A DNA stretch of 39,884 bases from a virus. Below, one piece after another: positions 14,482-21,653 of the stretch. Positions within the stretch are counted from its first letter, which is position 1, and each line of letters begins with the position of its first letter. The stretch covers positions 1 to 39,884 of IMG/VR virus record IMGVR_UViG_3300010430_004805; one strand, given 5' to 3'. Both the position numbers and the translations under genes were made by a program. The notes beneath the pieces were generated by a model, which did no database searches, was not told the DNA's origin, and worked only from the letters and a program-made list of their open reading frames with translations.

Positions 14482-15069
14482 ATGGGTAAGGATTGGTGGA
14501 AATCCAAAACGATCTGGGCAAACGCGATCGCCCTGATCTCCACGCTTTTCGGTCTGCTCGGCTATGCGGAGATCCCGCCCGACCAGCAAGCCGCCGTCGT
14601 GGCCGGCGTCATGACGATCGTCAATATCGCCCTACGCTTCGTCACCAGCGAGCCGATTAAGAAGCCGGGCGGCGCTCCGCCGGCGTTGCCGGCGCTCATT
14701 CTGGGATTGATCTTCGCCTCCTCTGTCGCGCTAGGCGGCTGCGCGTCCCGCGTCGCCGAAACGCCGGCGCAGAAGATCTACGCCCTGCAGGCGGACTATG
14801 CGGCCATGCTGGAGGCGGCACTCGCCTACGAGTCGCTGCCTCGGTGCGTGGAGGATAACTCGGTCCCGTCGCCTTGTTCCGACTCCGCGATCGTCGAGGG
14901 AATCCGAAAGGCGGACATCGTCGCCTATGAGGCGATCGGCACCGCCCGCGAAACAATCCGCGCCAGTCCGGCGGATATTCAAGGCATCGACCTTGCCCTG
15001 CTTTCCGCGCGCCAGGCCATTGATGGTCTGGCGCGTATCATCGCCACGCTTAACGGGAGGACCGGCTGA
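14482..15069 (+). CDS. Holin-like membrane protein joined to a lipobox segment
   Basis: A 195-residue protein. Residues 1-55 resemble a small phage holin: WWKSKTIWANAIALIS with a first membrane segment (11-29), then a second (AVVAGVMTIVNIALRF, 38-53). After a short linker with two lysines comes LPALILGLIFASSVALGGC (69-87), a signal-peptide-like hydrophobic stretch ending in a lipobox (ALGGC, Cys87), followed by a soluble helical domain with Cys pairs. The second part reads like an outer-membrane spanin lipoprotein. Either the two are truly fused or the lipoprotein starts internally; no good internal ATG with a ribosome site was seen. Confidence 0.7.
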   Translation: MGKDWWKSKTIWANAIALISTLFGLLGYAEIPPDQQAAVVAGVMTIVNIALRFVTSEPIKKPGGAPPALPALILGLIFASSVALGGCASRVAETPAQKIYALQADYAAMLEAALAYESLPRCVEDNSVPSPCSDSAIVEGIRKADIVAYEAIGTARETIRASPADIQGIDLALLSARQAIDGLARIIATLNGRTG

Positions 15070-15281
15070 TGACCGCCGCCCTGCAATTCGCAGCCGAACT
15101 GATCAAGTACGCCACCCTGGCGGCCGAGGTCGGCATGAATGTCCACGAGCTGCTGCGCCAAGGCGAGGCCGCGGTCAACGCCATGGTCGCCGAAGGCCGC
15201 GATCCGACCGACGCGGAATGGGAAGCACTCAATATTCGCATCGCGCAGATCCGCGAGAAGCTGCACAGCGACGACGCCTGA
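15069..15281 (+). CDS. Small hypothetical protein in lysis region
   Basis: A 70-residue helical protein (ALQFAAELIKYATLAAEV, VHELLRQGEAAVNAMVAEG), coupled on both sides by TGATG overlaps. There is no membrane segment strong enough to call a holin. Function unknown; probably conserved within related phages. Confidence 0.65.
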   Translation: MTAALQFAAELIKYATLAAEVGMNVHELLRQGEAAVNAMVAEGRDPTDAEWEALNIRIAQIREKLHSDDA

Positions 15282-15499
15282 TGGACCCATGCGATTGGGC
15301 GACCGAGGTCGAGACGCGAACGCGCGAGAACGCCATCCGCCAGGCCAGGCGGGTGGCGGAGTTGATGAAGGCCGGCAACACGGCCGAGCGGGAATGCCGG
15401 GACTGCGGATGCGAGATCCCCGAGCCCCGGCGACAAGCGATCCCGAACGTCAAGCGTTGCGTCATCTGCCAGGGAAAACGTGAAAGGCCGGGACCGTGA
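15281..15499 (+). CDS. TraR/DksA-type zinc-finger protein
   Basis: A 72-residue protein with CRDCG (C39, C42) and CVIC (C60, C63), the four-Cys zinc finger of the TraR/DksA family, preceded by a helical arm (RQARRVAELMKAGNTAEREC). TraR-type proteins bind the RNA polymerase secondary channel and mimic ppGpp plus DksA. In Mu-like phages a gene of this type commonly lies at this point of the operon. It overlaps the next GTG start by 4 bp. Confidence 0.88.
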   Translation: MDPCDWATEVETRTRENAIRQARRVAELMKAGNTAERECRDCGCEIPEPRRQAIPNVKRCVICQGKRERPGP

Positions 15500-15903
15500 T
15501 CTTCAATATCCTGAAAGCCATAGCCGACTATGCCGCGCTGGCCCTCGCGCTGGCGTCGATCATCGGCACCTGGGTGATCTGGTTCAGCAGCAGGCAGAAA
15601 GCGACCAAGGATGAGATCAAGGCTGGCGTCGACGGGGTCAAAACGGAACTCAGCTACCGGATCAGCTCGGTGACGGAAACCGCGAACGACCATGCGAACC
15701 GTCTGACCGCGCTGGAGACGAGCTTCCGGCACATGCCAAAACATGAGGACATGGAGAAGCTGCACGTGCGGATATCCGAGGTCCGTAAGGACACAGCGAA
15801 GATGGCCGAGTCGCTGGCATCTGCGACAGCAACGCTGCAGGCGATCGAAAAAAATGTGGACCTGCTGAACCGGCATCGGATCAGCGGCGGCGGAGACGAC
15901 TGA
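15496..15903 (+). CDS. DUF2730 membrane/coiled-coil protein (Mu gp25-like)
   Basis: A 135-residue protein from GTG 15496. A single membrane segment (about 8-30, AALALALASIIGTWVIWF) is followed by a long coiled coil (EIKAGVDGVKTELSYRIS to AIEKNVDLLNRH). This matches DUF2730, found in Mu-like phages between lysis and terminase genes. A role in lysis or membrane tethering is likely but unproven. Confidence 0.85.
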   Translation: MIFNILKAIADYAALALALASIIGTWVIWFSSRQKATKDEIKAGVDGVKTELSYRISSVTETANDHANRLTALETSFRHMPKHEDMEKLHVRISEVRKDTAKMAESLASATATLQAIEKNVDLLNRHRISGGGDD

Positions 15904-16208
15904 TGACGAGTTTGAAGGAACTGGAAAACGCCAACCGGCGCCTGACGATCCTGGAACTGCTGGCCGGCGACGACGACGGACGGACTTCCGCCCGTCTGCT
16001 TTACCAGGCGCTGCCGCATGTCAACACGATGCACCGGCCGACACTACAGCAGGTTCGCGAGGATCTGCTCTGGCTGGAGAAGCGGCTGCTGGTGCAGCTG
16101 ACCGTGGCCGGTGAAGAGACCTTTGCCCAGCTGACGCAGCGCGGCAAGGAAGTCGCTGACGGCCAGGACTCCGTTGACGGCGTCGACGACCCCAAGCGGT
16201 TGCCGTAG
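15903..16208 (+). CDS. Mu gp26-like winged-helix protein
   Basis: A 101-residue protein (ANRRLTILELLAGDDDGR, LLYQALPHV, LQQVREDLLWLEKRLLVQL). The pattern matches the small winged-helix-like proteins found at the Mu gp26 position. It overlaps DUF2730 by TGATGA and precedes the small terminase by 3 bp. Confidence 0.78.
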   Translation: MTSLKELENANRRLTILELLAGDDDGRTSARLLYQALPHVNTMHRPTLQQVREDLLWLEKRLLVQLTVAGEETFAQLTQRGKEVADGQDSVDGVDDPKRLP

Positions 16209-16211
16209 GCC

Positions 16212-16802
16212 ATGCCGCGCAAGTCCTCAATCGCCACACTGCCGGATTCCGTTCGCAAGCGGCTGGACTTCCTTATAGCCGAGGGTGCGCTGTCGCTCGA
16301 CGATCTTACCGCCTTCCTGGACGGTGCCGGCCATGCGCGGTCGCGCTCCGCCATCCACCGCCATGCGCAGAAGCTGGAACAGGTCTCTGCCCGCATGCGC
16401 CAATCGCGCGAAATGGTCCAGGCCCTGGTGCCGGATCTGAACGACGCGAAAGAGCAAGGCGAGCAGGGCCGCCTGTTGGTCGAAATGGCCCGGGTGCTGG
16501 TTTTCGAGTTTCTGATGAAGCTGCAGCCGGACCCGAACGATCCGGACGCCGCGCCGCAGATCGACGCAAAGGACATCGCCAATCTCGGCAAGGGCCTGGC
16601 CGAACTGTCCAGGGCGCTGCGCCTCGATCAGGATTTCGAGGTCAAGCTCCGCACCGTCGTCGAAAAAGAGGAACGCGAGAAGGCGGCCGCGGCGGTCGAG
16701 GAAGTTGCTGCCGGCCTGGGCGAACAGGGTCTGTCCGCCAATACCGTCGCGATGATCAAGGCGCAGATCCTCGGCATCAAGCCGCAGGAGAAAGGCACGT
16801 GA
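16212..16802 (+). CDS. DUF3486 protein, small terminase-like (Mu gp27)
   Basis: A 196-residue helical protein. The N-terminus (SSIATLPDSVRKRLDFLI, GALSLDDLTAFLDG, SRSAIHRHAQKLEQ) is the DUF3486 DNA-binding region, and a long central helix follows. In Mu, gp27 is thought to be the small terminase subunit that recognises the pac site at the left end. It overlaps the large terminase by GTGA. Confidence 0.9.
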   Translation: MPRKSSIATLPDSVRKRLDFLIAEGALSLDDLTAFLDGAGHARSRSAIHRHAQKLEQVSARMRQSREMVQALVPDLNDAKEQGEQGRLLVEMARVLVFEFLMKLQPDPNDPDAAPQIDAKDIANLGKGLAELSRALRLDQDFEVKLRTVVEKEEREKAAAAVEEVAAGLGEQGLSANTVAMIKAQILGIKPQEKGT

Positions 16803-18394
16803 CGCCGGCGCTGGCACAATCCTTTCCCGAAGAACTCCGGCAGATCGGCGACGCGCTGCCGGATATCCTTTTGCCCTACCAGAAGGAAGGCCTTCTCGCG
16901 ACGGCCAGTTACCAGCTGGTCATCTGGGAGAAATCCCGCCGCATCGGTGTGACCTGGGGCATCGCGGCCGACGCGGTTCTCACCTCCGGCGCTGCGCGTT
17001 CCGCCGGCGGTATGGACACGATGTATATCGGCTACAACCTGGACATGGCGCGCGAGTTCATCGACACCAGCGCCATGTGGGCGAAGGCCTTTTTGCCGGC
17101 GCTGACGGGTGTGGAGGAATTCCTGTTTCTCGATGCCGAAAAGGGCAAGGCGGATCGGCATATCCAAGCCTTCCGGATCTCCTTCGCCAGCGGTTTCGAC
17201 ATCGTCGCGCTGACGTCCAAGCCGCGATCCCTGCGCGGCCGCCAGGGCTATCTCATCTTCGACGAAGCCGGCTTCCACGACGATCTTGAGGGCATGCTGA
17301 AAGCCGCCATGGCCTTCCTGATCTGGGGCGGCAAGGTGCTGGTGATCTCGACGCATGACGGCGACGACAATCCGTTCAACCTTTTGATCAAAGATGTCCG
17401 GGCCAAGCGCCGGCCCGGCAAGGTGATCAAGACAACCTTCGACGAGGCGGTTGAGCAAGGTCTGTACAATCGCGTCAAGATGATGCTCGAGGCGCGCGGC
17501 CAATCGGTCCCGACCGAGGAGAAATGGGTCGAAAGCATCTATGCCTTCTACGACAAGGACGCGGACGAAGAACTGCGCTGCATTCCGAGCCAGGGCAGCG
17601 GCACCGTTCTGTCCTCCGCCCTGATCGAAATGCGGATGGAGCCCGACATTCCGGTGCTCCGCTGGGAAGTCGACGAAAAATACGTGCTGACCCCGATCGA
17701 GATCCGCGAACGCGACGCCAAAGACTGGTGTGAGGAGAACCTGAGAGACCTCCTGGACGCGCTCGACCCGAAGCTTATGAGCTACTTCGGTATGGATTTC
17801 GGCCGCACGATCGATCTCTCCGTCATCTGGCCGGTCCAACTGCAGCGCAACCTGGTCCGGCGACCGCCTTTCGTCGTCGAGTTGGGCCGCATTCCCTTCG
17901 AACAGCAGAAGCAGGTGCTCTTCTACATCGCGGACAGGCTGCCGAAGCTGATGGCCGGCGCCATCGATTCCGGCGGCAACGGCGCGTCGACCGGTGAGGC
18001 CGCGGCGGACAAGTACGGTCACAGTCGGATTCACCAGGTGAAGTTCAGCGAGACCTGGTATCTGGAAAACATGCCGCCCTTCATCGGCGCCTTCGAGGAC
18101 GGACTGCTGCGCCTGCCGCAGGATGCGGACATTCGCACGGATCACCGCCAACTGGCCCGGGTGAACGGCGTCATCCGCGTGCCGGCCGTTCGGACCGCCG
18201 ACGAAAAGAGCAAGACCGGCAAGCGCCACGGCGACAGCGCGATCGCCCATGCCTTGGCGCATTTCGCATCCTGCAGCGACGCCGGCCCATTCGATTTCCA
18301 CACGGTGCCGGAACAGCGCGACTCGACCGGGCCCGGGCGCGACTTCGCCTCTCTCGGCGGGTTCACCGATGCCGGCGCATATTTCAACCTGTAG
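16799..18394 (+). CDS. Terminase large subunit (Mu gp28-like)
   Basis: A 531-residue protein from GTG 16799. The ATPase part has a Walker-A-like EKSRRIGVTW (44-53) and Walker B YLIFDEA (151-157, D155/E156). The nuclease part has the RNase H-like acidic residues D333 (GMDFGRTIDLS), D390 (AGAIDSGGNG) and D479 (KRHGDSAIAHALA). It would drive headful packaging starting at the prophage left end, including flanking host DNA, as in Mu. All expected motifs are present. Confidence 0.94.
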   Translation: MTPALAQSFPEELRQIGDALPDILLPYQKEGLLATASYQLVIWEKSRRIGVTWGIAADAVLTSGAARSAGGMDTMYIGYNLDMAREFIDTSAMWAKAFLPALTGVEEFLFLDAEKGKADRHIQAFRISFASGFDIVALTSKPRSLRGRQGYLIFDEAGFHDDLEGMLKAAMAFLIWGGKVLVISTHDGDDNPFNLLIKDVRAKRRPGKVIKTTFDEAVEQGLYNRVKMMLEARGQSVPTEEKWVESIYAFYDKDADEELRCIPSQGSGTVLSSALIEMRMEPDIPVLRWEVDEKYVLTPIEIRERDAKDWCEENLRDLLDALDPKLMSYFGMDFGRTIDLSVIWPVQLQRNLVRRPPFVVELGRIPFEQQKQVLFYIADRLPKLMAGAIDSGGNGASTGEAAADKYGHSRIHQVKFSETWYLENMPPFIGAFEDGLLRLPQDADIRTDHRQLARVNGVIRVPAVRTADEKSKTGKRHGDSAIAHALAHFASCSDAGPFDFHTVPEQRDSTGPGRDFASLGGFTDAGAYFNL

Positions 18395-18403
18395 GCCAAA
18401 CCG

Positions 18404-19966
18404 ATGACCGACGAAACGAACACCGCCAACAAAGCCGCCGTTCTCCTGCGCGAAGTGGCGACGATCGCCAGCGACCCCGCCTATCCGGCCTTCGACGGTC
18501 TGCTTCGGCAGGAGGACGACACGCTCGCCACGCGCGGCCAGGGCCGCGGCCTGAAGCTGTATGACGAGCTGCTGCGGGACACGCGCTGCCATTCGGTCAT
18601 CCAGAAGCGGGCGACGGCCGTCGTCGCCAAGGAATGGTTCGTCGAGCCGGGTGCGGAGGATTCCCGGGCCAAGGCGGCGGCCGAGCTGGTCGAATCCGTG
18701 CTGAAGGAGTTGAACTTCGACAAGCTGTGCATCGACCTGCTGGACGCGATCCTGAAGGGCTATGCCGTTTCCGAAGTTTTCCCGATGATCGAAGGCGGCG
18801 TCGTCAAGATCGACCGCACCATCGCGCGCAGCCAGGACCGTTTCGTCTTCGACGACAAGCGCCGGCCCCGCCTGTTGACCAGGGACGCGCCGATCAAGGG
18901 CATCACGGCGCCGCCGCGCAAGTTCATCATCCACACCTTCGGCGGCCGCGACGGCAACCCCTACGGACTGGGTCTTGGATCCAAACTGTTCTGGCCGGTC
19001 TTCTTCAAGCGCCAGGGCATCAAGTTCTGGCTGAAGCTGGCCGACCGGTTCGGCACGCCGACAACGATCGCCTCCTATCCCAAGGGCGCCGACGACGCGG
19101 AGATCGACACGGTGCTGCGCGCGCTGCGAGCCCTGGCGAATGACGGCATCATCGCCAAGCCGGAGGAATGGGCGATCGAGCTTCTGGAATCGGCGGCATC
19201 CGGCAATGTCACGACGCAGGAGCAGCTCTGCCGTTACATGGACGAGCAGATGGCGGAATGCGTTCTGGGCGAAACCCTGACCACCAATATCGGCAAAGTC
19301 GGGTCCAAGGCCGCCGCCGAGACGCATGACGGCATCCGCGAGATCCTGGTGAAGTTCGACGCCGACATGCTGTCGGAAACCTTGAACCGGTCTCTCGTCA
19401 CCTGGATCGTCGAATGGAACTTCGGGTTCAATGTGGCGCCGCCCAAGGTTTGGCGGTCCTTCACCGAACAGGAGGATCTGAACGAGCGCGTCGATCGGGA
19501 CGAGAAGCTGTCCAAGATGGGCTGGCATCTGACGCCGGAGAAATTCGCGGAGATTTATGGCGAGGGCTACGAATACCGGAAGCCCGCGCCGCCGCCTGCA
19601 GCGCCCGGTACCGGCGAGGAAGATCCGGACGGCGAGGCGGAAGACGAAGAAGACGGCGACGGCACGGCGGAATTCGCCGAGGCGGCGGCCGGCGATTTCG
19701 CAGACCGTCTTTCGGTCATGCTGGACGCCGCGGCGATGCCCGCCATGAACAAACTGGTCGCGCAGATCCGCGGCGCGCTGGCGTCGTCCACCGACCTGGT
19801 CGAATTCGGCGAACGCATCCTGACGCTCTATCCGGAACTGGACGACAAGGGTCTGGCGCAGCTGATTGGCGACGGCCTGGTCGCGGCCGAGCTGGGCGGC
19901 CGCGCCGAGATCCAGGACGGGCAGAAGGCAACGGCCGGAACCGCGAGAGACCGCGGCAGTGTCTGA
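18404..19966 (+). CDS. Portal protein (DUF935, Mu gp29-like)
   Basis: A 520-residue protein. Family motifs include RDTRCHSVIQKRATAVVAKE, FDKLCIDLLDAILKGYAVSE, GRDGNPYGLGLG, FWPVFFKRQGIKFW and LTTNIGKVGSKAAAETHDGI. An acidic, low-complexity stretch near residues 405-425 (EEDPDGEAEDEEDGDG) precedes the C-terminal helical domain. It forms the dodecameric portal through which DNA enters the head. The 3' end overlaps the GTG start of the MuF gene by 8 bp. Confidence 0.94.
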   Translation: MTDETNTANKAAVLLREVATIASDPAYPAFDGLLRQEDDTLATRGQGRGLKLYDELLRDTRCHSVIQKRATAVVAKEWFVEPGAEDSRAKAAAELVESVLKELNFDKLCIDLLDAILKGYAVSEVFPMIEGGVVKIDRTIARSQDRFVFDDKRRPRLLTRDAPIKGITAPPRKFIIHTFGGRDGNPYGLGLGSKLFWPVFFKRQGIKFWLKLADRFGTPTTIASYPKGADDAEIDTVLRALRALANDGIIAKPEEWAIELLESAASGNVTTQEQLCRYMDEQMAECVLGETLTTNIGKVGSKAAAETHDGIREILVKFDADMLSETLNRSLVTWIVEWNFGFNVAPPKVWRSFTEQEDLNERVDRDEKLSKMGWHLTPEKFAEIYGEGYEYRKPAPPPAAPGTGEEDPDGEAEDEEDGDGTAEFAEAAAGDFADRLSVMLDAAAMPAMNKLVAQIRGALASSTDLVEFGERILTLYPELDDKGLAQLIGDGLVAAELGGRAEIQDGQKATAGTARDRGSV

Positions 19967-21215
19967 CGAAGGCGCGTCGCCGGAGATCCTGGCGCAGGGT
20001 ATTCCCTTCGAAGAGGCGATCGACTACCTGCGCGGCAAGGTGCCGATCCCGACCCGCGCCTATACCGATGTGTGGGGGGCGATGCATGCCCGCGCCTTCG
20101 TCGTCGCCGGCGCCGTGAAGGCGGAACTGGTCGCCGATTTTCATTCGGCCGTGACCAAGGCGATCGCGGAGGGCAAGTCGCTGGGAGAGTTCCGGAAGGA
20201 CTTCGACGATATCGTCGCGCGCCATGGCTGGAGCTACAACGGCTCGCGCGGCTGGCGCTCGGCCGTCATCTACAACACAAATCTGCGCATGGCCCAATCC
20301 GCCGGCCGCTGGGCGCAGGCGCAGCGCCTGGCGGAGATCGCGCAAAGGCGCGGCGAAACGGTCTATCTGCGATACGTTGCCGTCCTGGACAGCCGCACCC
20401 GCACGCTGCACCGTGAATGGCACGACATCATCCTGCCGATCGATCATGCGTTCTGGGATTCCCATCATCCGCCGAACGGCTGGAATTGCCGCTGCACGAT
20501 CCAGGTGCTGACCAGGCGTGCGCTCGAACGCCGCGGACTGAAGCCGACCGAGGACAAGGACCTGCCGCCGCCCCGCATGGTTCCGGCCCGGGTCCGCTCG
20601 GCCGACGTTGACCAAACAGTCCTGACGCCGCGGGGAATCGACGCCGGCTTCGGCTACAATCCCGGCCGGGCGGGCTTCGGCCGCGGCGCGGACCTGAAGG
20701 CGATGCAGTCGCATGGCGGTTTCGACGCGCTGAGCAGCCCCTTCGGCGACCGCCCGGCGGACCCGCCGATGCCGCCGGCAAAGAAGCCGGATGTGAAGCT
20801 CGCGCCGCGCGTGACGGAGATAGAGGAGGCGCGGCGGATCTTCAGGGAGGCGATCGGCGGCGACGAGGCCGTCTTCGAAGATCCGCTCGGCGGGCATGTC
20901 ATGCTGAGTCAGGCGATCGTCGATCACTTCGCGGACCGGCCCCACGACCTCAGCGCGCGGACACAGTTCTTTCCGCTCCTCCCCGGCCTGATCGAGGACC
21001 CCTCCGAAATCTGGGTCGGGTTCGCCACGAACAGGATCACCGGCCAGGTCTTCATCCGACGGCGTTATCTGCGCGTGATCGAACTGCCGAACAACAAGTC
21101 GCTCGCGATCGTCGCCGACCAGGATGGCGGCCGCTGGGCCGGGCTGACCACATTCATTGGCGGCGCCACAAAAGCACCACGGGTCCGGACCGGTTTGCGA
21201 ATTTTCGCGAAATAG
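19959..21215 (+). CDS. F: MuF head morphogenesis protein with C-terminal PBECR2-type nuclease
   Basis: A 418-residue protein from GTG 19959, overlapping the portal gene. Residues 1-190 are the MuF/gp30 minor head domain: PFEEAIDYLRGKVPIPTRAY, then SAVIYNTNLRMAQSAGRW, VAVLDSRTRTLHREWHD and the conserved NGWNCRCTIQ (174-182). A Pro-rich linker (about 203-282) leads to residues ~285-418, which match phage-Barnase-EndoU-ColicinE5/D-RelE-like nuclease family 2: FFPLLPGLIEDPSEIWVG, YLRVIE and TTFIG near the end. Such MuF C-terminal domains are proposed to be toxins carried in virions. No neighbouring immunity gene is obvious; 438 bp without a clear gene follow. Confidence 0.85.
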   Translation: MSDEGASPEILAQGIPFEEAIDYLRGKVPIPTRAYTDVWGAMHARAFVVAGAVKAELVADFHSAVTKAIAEGKSLGEFRKDFDDIVARHGWSYNGSRGWRSAVIYNTNLRMAQSAGRWAQAQRLAEIAQRRGETVYLRYVAVLDSRTRTLHREWHDIILPIDHAFWDSHHPPNGWNCRCTIQVLTRRALERRGLKPTEDKDLPPPRMVPARVRSADVDQTVLTPRGIDAGFGYNPGRAGFGRGADLKAMQSHGGFDALSSPFGDRPADPPMPPAKKPDVKLAPRVTEIEEARRIFREAIGGDEAVFEDPLGGHVMLSQAIVDHFADRPHDLSARTQFFPLLPGLIEDPSEIWVGFATNRITGQVFIRRRYLRVIELPNNKSLAIVADQDGGRWAGLTTFIGGATKAPRVRTGLRIFAK

Positions 21216-21542
21216 CCTATATGTCACCTTGATTGAAAGAGGTCTGGGCCGCGTCCCGATAGACCCTTTCGAGCGCCGAGGCCAGACGCGGCGGCCGATC
21301 GGCGGCGATCCTCCCCATACCCCTCCAAAATCGATTGCCCGGAATAAAGCCCTGTAAGGCCGCTCCGGCGGTCCTGCGCCTCATCCCCCATGAAAATCCG
21401 GTTCCTAGCGTCTTAGGCGCGTCTCTGGCGCTCCTGAGCGCTTTCCGATCCGGTTCCGCCGGCGTCATGCGAAACGACTCGACTCCCGCCTCGAAACCCG
21501 GTTAGGGTCCGGCCATTCCCGAACAACGCCCCGCGGACCGGT

Positions 21543-21563
21543 CCCTGACATTTGTCAGGGGCG
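21543..21563. promoter_or_regulatory. Late-leader palindrome, second copy
   Basis: CCCTGACA-TT-TGTCAGGG matches the element at 13962-13982 at 20 of 21 positions, including the GGCG that follows. Unlike the first copy it is not followed by a T-run, so it is unlikely to be a terminator here. It ends 91 bp before the protease start codon, the same spacing as the first copy has to the endolysin start. A dimeric activator such as the Mor-like protein is a reasonable binder. Confidence 0.55.
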
Positions 21564-21604
21564 AATGCCGTGCGTTCGGTTCCTACGGTGCAGGTCTGAT
21601 TTGC

Positions 21605-21632
21605 GCCGCCGCTTCACTGTGAGGCAGGCGGC
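21605..21632 (+). other. GC-rich hairpin upstream of the protease gene
   Basis: GCCGCC (21605-21610) and GGCGGC (21627-21632) flank a partly self-complementary GCTTCAC/GTGAGGC core, giving a strong stem-loop ending about 21 bases before the start codon. The unit at 14035-14053 has a GGCGGC/GCCGCC hairpin at a comparable place. It could be an mRNA-stabilising or attenuating structure. Confidence 0.45.
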
Positions 21633-21653
21633 TTTCGAACCACCGAGGACCGT

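Larger units (their letters stand above)
21216..21653. other. 438-bp gap before the capsid operon, late leader region
   Basis: No convincing gene is seen. A leftward 83-codon reading across 21217-21468 has no recognisable features. Short repeats CGGTTCC occur at 21399, 21451 and 21577. The right part contains the palindrome at 21543 and a hairpin at 21605. The gap separates the head/packaging unit from the protease-capsid unit and probably holds a promoter, but no good sigma70 boxes stand out. Confidence 0.6.

Noticed and set aside
16628-19528. A 966-codon leftward reading
   Set aside because: It lies antisense to the terminase and portal genes, which match known families; long antisense readings are usual in GC-rich DNA.
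21217-21468. Leftward 83-codon reading in the gap after the MuF gene
   Set aside because: No ribosome site, Arg/Ala/Gly-rich composition typical of random GC-rich frames.
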